Assembly (NCBI GenBank): GCA_009785435.1
Contig: WQWG01000014.1
Coordinates: forward strand, 1-11,051
Reading direction: 5' to 3'
DNA: 11,051 bases
Source of the DNA: Clostridiales bacterium
GTDB taxonomy: Bacteria > Bacillota > Clostridia > Peptostreptococcales > Anaerovoracaceae
Shown: positions 9,001 through 11,051 of the stretch, one piece after another
Numbering within the stretch: the first letter of the stretch is position 1
Layout of the letters: each line of letters starts with the position of its first letter
Translations under genes and position numbers: made by a program
The notes under the pieces: model-generated
Databases searched by the model: none
Seen by the model: only the letters and a program-made list of their open reading frames with translations
Told to the model about the DNA's origin: nothing

Positions 9001-10680
9001 GGCACTCCGAATGTAGTGGTCGAGCTTCCTTGGGACGGCGGCGTGTTGACAACAGCACAAATTCCGACCCCGCAACCGAACAACGGTTTCGAATTCCAAG
9101 GTTGGTTCACAGCAGCGACAGGAGGCACAGCGTTTGACTTTGCCGCGACGATCACGACCGATACAAATGTATACGCACGCTTCGCGCCAAAAGTGGAGGT
9201 GACCTTCATTCCGGTTGCAAACGGCACACTAGCCGGAGGCACTCCGAACGTAGTAGTCGAGCTTCCTTGGGACGGCGGCGTGCTGACAACGGCACAGATC
9301 CCGACGCCGCAACCGAACAACGGTTTCGAATTCCAAGGTTGGTTCACAGCAGCAACAGGAGGCACAGCGTTTGACTTTGCCGCAACGATCACGACCGATA
9401 CAAATGTATACGCACGCTTCGCACCAAAAGTAGAAGTGACCTTCATTCCGCTTGCAAACGGCAGCGTGGTTGGTGGTACCCCGAACGTGGTGGTACAGCT
9501 TCCATGGGACGGCGGCGTGTTGACAACAGCACAAATCCCGGCACCACAAGCGAACAACGGCTTCTACTTTGCGGGTTGGTACACAGCACCGACGGGCGGT
9601 GTAGCGTTTGACTTTACAGCGACGATCACGGAAGACACAAATGTATATGCACGCTTCGCACCACCTGTGCATGTGACCTTTATCCCGGTTGCAAACGGCA
9701 GCTTGGCCGGAGGCACACCGAACGTAGTGGTAACGCTCCCATGGTATGGCGGCGAACTGACTACAGCGCATAGGCCGACGCCACTGCCGAACACCAACTT
9801 CCATTTTGTGGGCTGGTTTACACAACCGACGGGCGGCACAGCATTTGGCTTCCCGGCAATGATCACGGAAGACACAAATGTATATGCACGCTTTGCGCTC
9901 AACAACGATGATCCCGGAAATATCCCCGGCAACAACCCCGGTGCTGGTGGCCCTACGACAATACAGGCACCTCCGGTTCCATTGGGCCCGTTTGTAGATG
10001 AGCATATCTGGTATGTGCGTGGTTATCCGGATGGAAGCTTCAGACCGGGCAACTCGATCACAAGAGCAGAAATTTCGATGATCCTGTGGCGCTTGCTTGA
10101 TAGCAATGCCAAGAATGCACCACAAGCGAACCGCTTTGCGGATGTTCAAGCAAACAGCTGGTATGCACAGGCAGTCAACTATTTGGCACACCGTAATGTT
10201 GTAACGGGCTTCCCGGATGGCAACTTCCATCCGAATGCTCCGATCACAAGAGCAGAATTGACCGCTATGATGTCCAGATTCTTTGAACTGCAGGGTCACG
10301 GCGGCAGCACATTCAACGATGTTGCAGGCACGCATTGGGCAATTACTTATATCAACAACGCGCATAACAGAGGCTGGGTAACCGGCTTTGAAGATGGCAC
10401 GTTCCGCCCGAACAATGCGACAAGCAGAGCAGAAGCAGTCACGCTCATCAACCGCGTGCTGAACAGAACGCCTAACCCCGAAACGATATCGTATTGGGTG
10501 GAAGGATTTACGTTCACGGACAGAGACACTTTGTTTAACGACATAACGAATACACACTGGGCGTACTATCAGATCAAGGAAGCTGCAATTGAGCATGAAT
10601 ATGAGTTTGATGCGGCAGGCCGTGAGCTATGGAGCAGTGTGACCATTCCTTGGTTAAACACACTCCTTCCACGTCATTAA
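3070..10680 (+). CDS. Giant SLH-anchored repeat surface protein (putative adhesin / S-layer-associated)
   Basis: The product of about 2,536 residues is secreted and tethered to the cell wall. Residues 1-27 are a classic signal peptide (KRKNKLRR, a hydrophobic core, then TSLA). Residues 28-117 are acidic and Ser-rich with repeated SDYSD and GNDDSG. About 16 beta-repeats follow (126-1699), each of the form R-T-V-T-F ... GYxFxxWxVT ... VSGGNITVTAxW, resembling Listeria-Bacteroides/InlB-B repeats. Residues 1704-1880 hold two carboxypeptidase-regulatory-like beta domains (IPGADVFV, DGEFTITGLAPGTYTV). Residues 1884-2277 are five 79-residue InlB-B-like repeats, and a Pro/Gly linker follows. Three SLH domains begin near 2308, 2355 and 2414 with ITRAE, ITRAE and TSRAE, then a partial fourth (FNDITNTHWAYY). 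SLH domains bind pyruvylated wall polymers. No enzyme domain is seen and only two cysteines were noticed. The start is 3070 because AAAGGAG precedes it and the signal peptide begins there; ATG 3028 would add 14 residues. Its binding target is unknown. Confidence 0.92.
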   Translation: MKRKNKLRRILAFVLAFTVMMSGTSLAMSDYSDAFDGSGGSDYSDSIHESNGNDDSGTFTESEGPEGNDDSGTLNESEESDYSDIPNESEGNDVYEGEDTSYFEEEEELSSSPQPEIIGITPHTTRIVTIYHGGGGFLQGNIANESYEFEITDGQSFFGAGHLLSFSEVPNGRLVDWMVTEVTYSGPGILPVVDEPFSVTDPITAGDITVVGDWVFLRTVTFDLNGGNIGGSTVNPTAQVWDRESINSTTDPVAVMPENPVMTGDGAPEFSHWVVTSATGDDGPQAGQTFTSATEIDGSNVTVQAVWNVDRTITFNLAGGTIGGSSTTPPVIVREGQSINQASGAVMPANPIREVNNVATHQFARWEVSVSPDGVTPNVGDPFAGGTEVSGGDITVTAIWTPYRTVTFNLGGGYYLEFCEIAQDDVENFNPVTRRVLDGAVVGTANMPPAPTHPEERIFSHWEVTTSPEGASPNVGHTLAATGNANQIRGGDITVTAMWRADRTISFNPGANDAIIPGEVPAVTPGAIVTRTVQNQTALNNPANSHSMPQRPTRDGWTFLYWRVTTSPAGVTPNNNTAFTEAIAVTGGNITVTAQWRETRTITFNPGASNATIPGAAAGANVTRDIANATAITNAWNRDAAGAQLTIPGNPTRPGHIFMGWRVTESPTGVTPDVDPNEAFTDGTIVTGGNITVTALWGEARTITFTNPYGNGYIGGQPGPVTRVVADGTYINAEFNEGEMPWGANRPGYTFLRWEVMTSPAGVTPNVNQPLWGNTPVSGGNITVRPVFTVLSVRFDLAGGNIGGNENDVLVPVDAWSSIAETFANGNPNSVMPPNPVRHLPDPDNRAMGFVGWQIIESHGGARPYIGTFFDENSIVANGTVVVTALWSHPDGVNPIVGLLFEERFEGNHIRDYIVRVQLNETLNNTPTSMIPAMPTVHQGREFRGWVVRDPLANPSLTAGAPFTGDEVITSGVRPSAIMETSWSQRVTFLPNFSNPSHTDPVTRMVLASNGRMVDADRPTDLPPATHPPAVAMPDANTIWGDRAAAGYVFDGWRVTIGCGTTGADAIAVNSTFTATTHVPFFSGDITVEATWRPLARVTFDYNPTLGTSAPHPSWLNPTPNVSIPVLATPVANVNTVGATRFNARTPAINTNHGNHGYIFLNWRVSGVGTRFDAATPILVGGVEPVLTGPEASQVRPILAATTTVTGGNITVAAQWQRLSRVSFVHDHPYTNANFTDVNNVWVQMNPATNQAAARHTVGAANMPNVSTTADHYGYVFEGWRVTSATQHTTGVRPPVTVGGVAPVLTGPVADQVRPTLTATTQVIGGDITVTGQWRRLATVTFESEGNGFETPSPVTRRVQPIDDTVGTPNIPHPGTLPARGFINWRVTSVYPFESGGEVLVNGVPAVIGATFTGAMPVVGGNITVTAAFQGVNRNVTFDPVNGTWGVGGNSDPQTFVFEDGAPLTESLLNLSPVPPAGYFFDRWIVTNHTNPGTPAVGDLLYIGTIVSGGNVWVTAEYLPLRTITVLLDGGLVDGLTTHPNIQVADGRSLNDPNMPGMPDIPEPGPTRTGQIFTHWEVTARTDTTTSPAIGVTFDGDTIVSGGNITITARWHAARTVTFDLAGGNIDGNTANVLRNVADGMSLTHPNMPGMPDDPEWFGRVFLGWEVVSRTGTGSPVLGADFDGDTIVSGGNVTVRAQWQIPVGHLSGHVLRADDQTTPIPGADVFVMNASGNIVATAIAGADGEFTITGLAPGTYTVFASATGFNTNFSVPNPVVLTATAGAVANVYLDEGPYSHLLLVDVLRNNDVGPQTRITGAAASFEGTGLTNPASANHFWALPMTAPGVGNVTASAIGYQTGSVNLAASDWIGPVVFVQIVLAQEPEVEVTFIPVANGTLAGGTPNVVAQLPWNGGVLTTAQIPTPQPNNGFEFQGWFTAATGGTAFDFAATITTDTNVYARFAPKVEVTFIPVANGTLAGGTPNVVVELPWDGGVLTTAQIPTPQPNNGFEFQGWFTAATGGTAFDFAATITTDTNVYARFAPKVEVTFIPVANGTLAGGTPNVVVELPWDGGVLTTAQIPTPQPNNGFEFQGWFTAATGGTAFDFAATITTDTNVYARFAPKVEVTFIPLANGSVVGGTPNVVVQLPWDGGVLTTAQIPAPQANNGFYFAGWYTAPTGGVAFDFTATITEDTNVYARFAPPVHVTFIPVANGSLAGGTPNVVVTLPWYGGELTTAHRPTPLPNTNFHFVGWFTQPTGGTAFGFPAMITEDTNVYARFALNNDDPGNIPGNNPGAGGPTTIQAPPVPLGPFVDEHIWYVRGYPDGSFRPGNSITRAEISMILWRLLDSNAKNAPQANRFADVQANSWYAQAVNYLAHRNVVTGFPDGNFHPNAPITRAELTAMMSRFFELQGHGGSTFNDVAGTHWAITYINNAHNRGWVTGFEDGTFRPNNATSRAEAVTLINRVLNRTPNPETISYWVEGFTFTDRDTLFNDITNTHWAYYQIKEAAIEHEYEFDAAGRELWSSVTIPWLNTLLPRH
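3445..8166 (+). repeat. About 16 degenerate beta-repeats within the giant protein
   Basis: Units begin near 3445, 3721, 4000, 4279, 4576, 4867, 5170, 5443, 5746, 6025, 6358, 6730, 7084, 7369, 7633 and 7912. Each starts with a strand such as RTITFN or RVTFD, often with GGxIGG, passes a W (FxxWxVT) and ends with GGNITVTAxW or a variant. Lengths range from about 88 to 124 residues. Units 11 and 12 share a long insert ending in LTGP...QVRP. The unit from 5746 is the most diverged. The pattern is an ancient protein-level repeat, not an exact DNA repeat. Confidence 0.85.
8719..9903 (+). repeat. Five tandem 237-bp repeats (79 residues each)
   Basis: Units start at 8719, 8956, 9193, 9430 and 9667 with an exact 237-bp period. 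Each encodes VEVTFIPVANG...NGFEFQGWFT...TNVYARFAP, an InlB-B-like beta-grasp repeat. Units 2 and 3 encode identical residues, unit 1 differs from them at three residues, and units 4 and 5 are more diverged. Such a tract can gain or lose units by recombination without breaking the frame. Confidence 0.95.
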
Positions 10681-10753
10681 AGTGGTCGAGTTTAAATAAA
10701 AAAACAAGCAACAACCCAATTGCCATTGACTCTGTTTTTCTCTTTTTCCATTA

Positions 10754-10795
10754 AAAAAATGTTGTGGTGTTTGAAAAAACACCACAACATTTTTT
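10754..10795. terminator. Bidirectional Rho-independent terminator
   Basis: A perfect 19-bp stem runs from 10754-10772 to 10777-10795 and closes on a GAAA tetraloop. The GC-containing core is GTTGTGGTG/CACCACAAC, and A/T runs flank both sides, so it works on either strand. It lies 73 bases after the giant gene and 36 bases beyond the end of the convergent gene, and should serve both. Confidence 0.93.
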
Positions 10796-10831
10796 ATAGG
10801 ATCTTTTTGTATGTTTCGGTTATTTGGAACC

Positions 10832-11051
10832 TTATTCAGGTTTTACAAGCGATGGCAGCGGTATGTCTAAAGGCTGGAATGAATAGACAACCAAGAGTGG
10901 GGAATAGTAGTATTGCTTATTAAATCGTTTCAAGACTCTTTTCATTGCCTTTTCACTGTTTTCAAAAGTTGTAAAGGGCATCAGCAAAATAAATTGGGAC
11001 ACGCTGTATTGCGCAAAGATATCGGATGATCGCAACGTCTTGCTGATGCAA
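10832..11051 (-). CDS. C-terminal part of a regulator with degenerate GGDEF-like domain (partial)
   Basis: The minus-strand frame is open from the window edge to TAA at 10834-10832 and gives 72 residues. It reads ...TLRSSDIFAQYSVSQFILLMPF, then a stretch rich in Glu and Lys (TFENSEKAMKRVLKRF). This follows the pattern LRxxDxxxRYxxxxFxxLLP...ENAxxVxxRI at the end of GGDEF-like domains, with SVSQF where active diguanylate cyclases have GGDEF, so catalysis is unlikely. From memory, clostridial AfsR/SARP (BTAD) transcriptional regulators carry a similar degenerate C-terminal domain; this is the favoured but unproven identity. The gene faces the giant gene and shares its terminator. The 5' part lies outside the window. 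Confidence 0.55.
   Translation of the reverse strand, partial: CISKTLRSSDIFAQYSVSQFILLMPFTTFENSEKAMKRVLKRFNKQYYYSPLLVVYSFQPLDIPLPSLVKPE

Noticed and set aside
8719..9903. CRISPR-like array
   Set aside because: The repeats are directly adjacent, 237 bp long and coding, with no spacers.
8634..10596. Long antisense open frames (307 and 455 codons) opposite the repeats
   Set aside because: They mirror the repeat structure and codon bias of the sense gene, lack ribosome-binding sites and resemble no known protein.
10720..10923. Plus-strand 67-codon frame after the giant gene
   Set aside because: It runs through the bidirectional terminator and overlaps the convergent gene.

Overview
The window looks like chromosomal DNA of an anaerobic Gram-positive bacterium, most likely class Clostridia. 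A SigI-type sigma factor with its RsgI-type membrane anti-sigma factor is a Firmicutes signature. The giant exported protein with S-layer-homology (SLH) domains fits the same group. By eye the coding DNA is of mid GC and the gaps are AT-rich. Genus cannot be decided from the sequence.

Layout, left to right. (1) Positions 1-26, minus strand: the first nine residues of a divergent gene, reading MIYFDNGA then Thr, which matches the conserved N-terminus of class V (NifS/cysteine-desulfurase-like) PLP enzymes. Its ribosome-binding site and start codon lie inside a predicted pseudoknot-like fold. (2) Positions 109-137: a good housekeeping promoter for the sigI-rsgI pair. (3) sigI (192-974) and rsgI (974-2704) overlap by one base and end at a strong terminator (2753-2781). 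(4) Positions 2782-3069: a gene-free but information-rich leader. It holds a candidate SigI-type promoter (ACCCCC, 19 bases, CGTA), competing hairpins, a hairpin followed by seven T and a hairpin covering a Shine-Dalgarno sequence. (5) Positions 3070-10680: one gene for a protein of about 2,536 residues with a signal peptide, an acidic linker, about 16 degenerate beta-repeats of roughly 90-125 residues, two carboxypeptidase-regulatory-like beta domains, five tandem 79-residue InlB-B-like repeats and a C-terminal SLH anchor. (6) Positions 10754-10795: a 19-bp bidirectional terminator. (7) Positions 10832-11051, minus strand: the C-terminal part of a convergent gene with a degenerate GGDEF-like fold.

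Proposed logic (inference). RsgI spans the membrane, holds SigI on its cytosolic side and carries a self-cleavage Asn-Pro motif just outside the membrane. Its outer tip is a Cys/His-rich ribbon-like region rather than a recognisable carbohydrate-binding module. When the outer part senses its signal, SigI would be freed and would transcribe the giant SLH-anchored surface protein next door from the ACCCCC/CGTA promoter. The most notable points are this likely sensor-sigma-effector module, the unusual RsgI ectodomain, the structured leader before the giant gene, and tandem protein repeats whose DNA copies differ only at silent sites.
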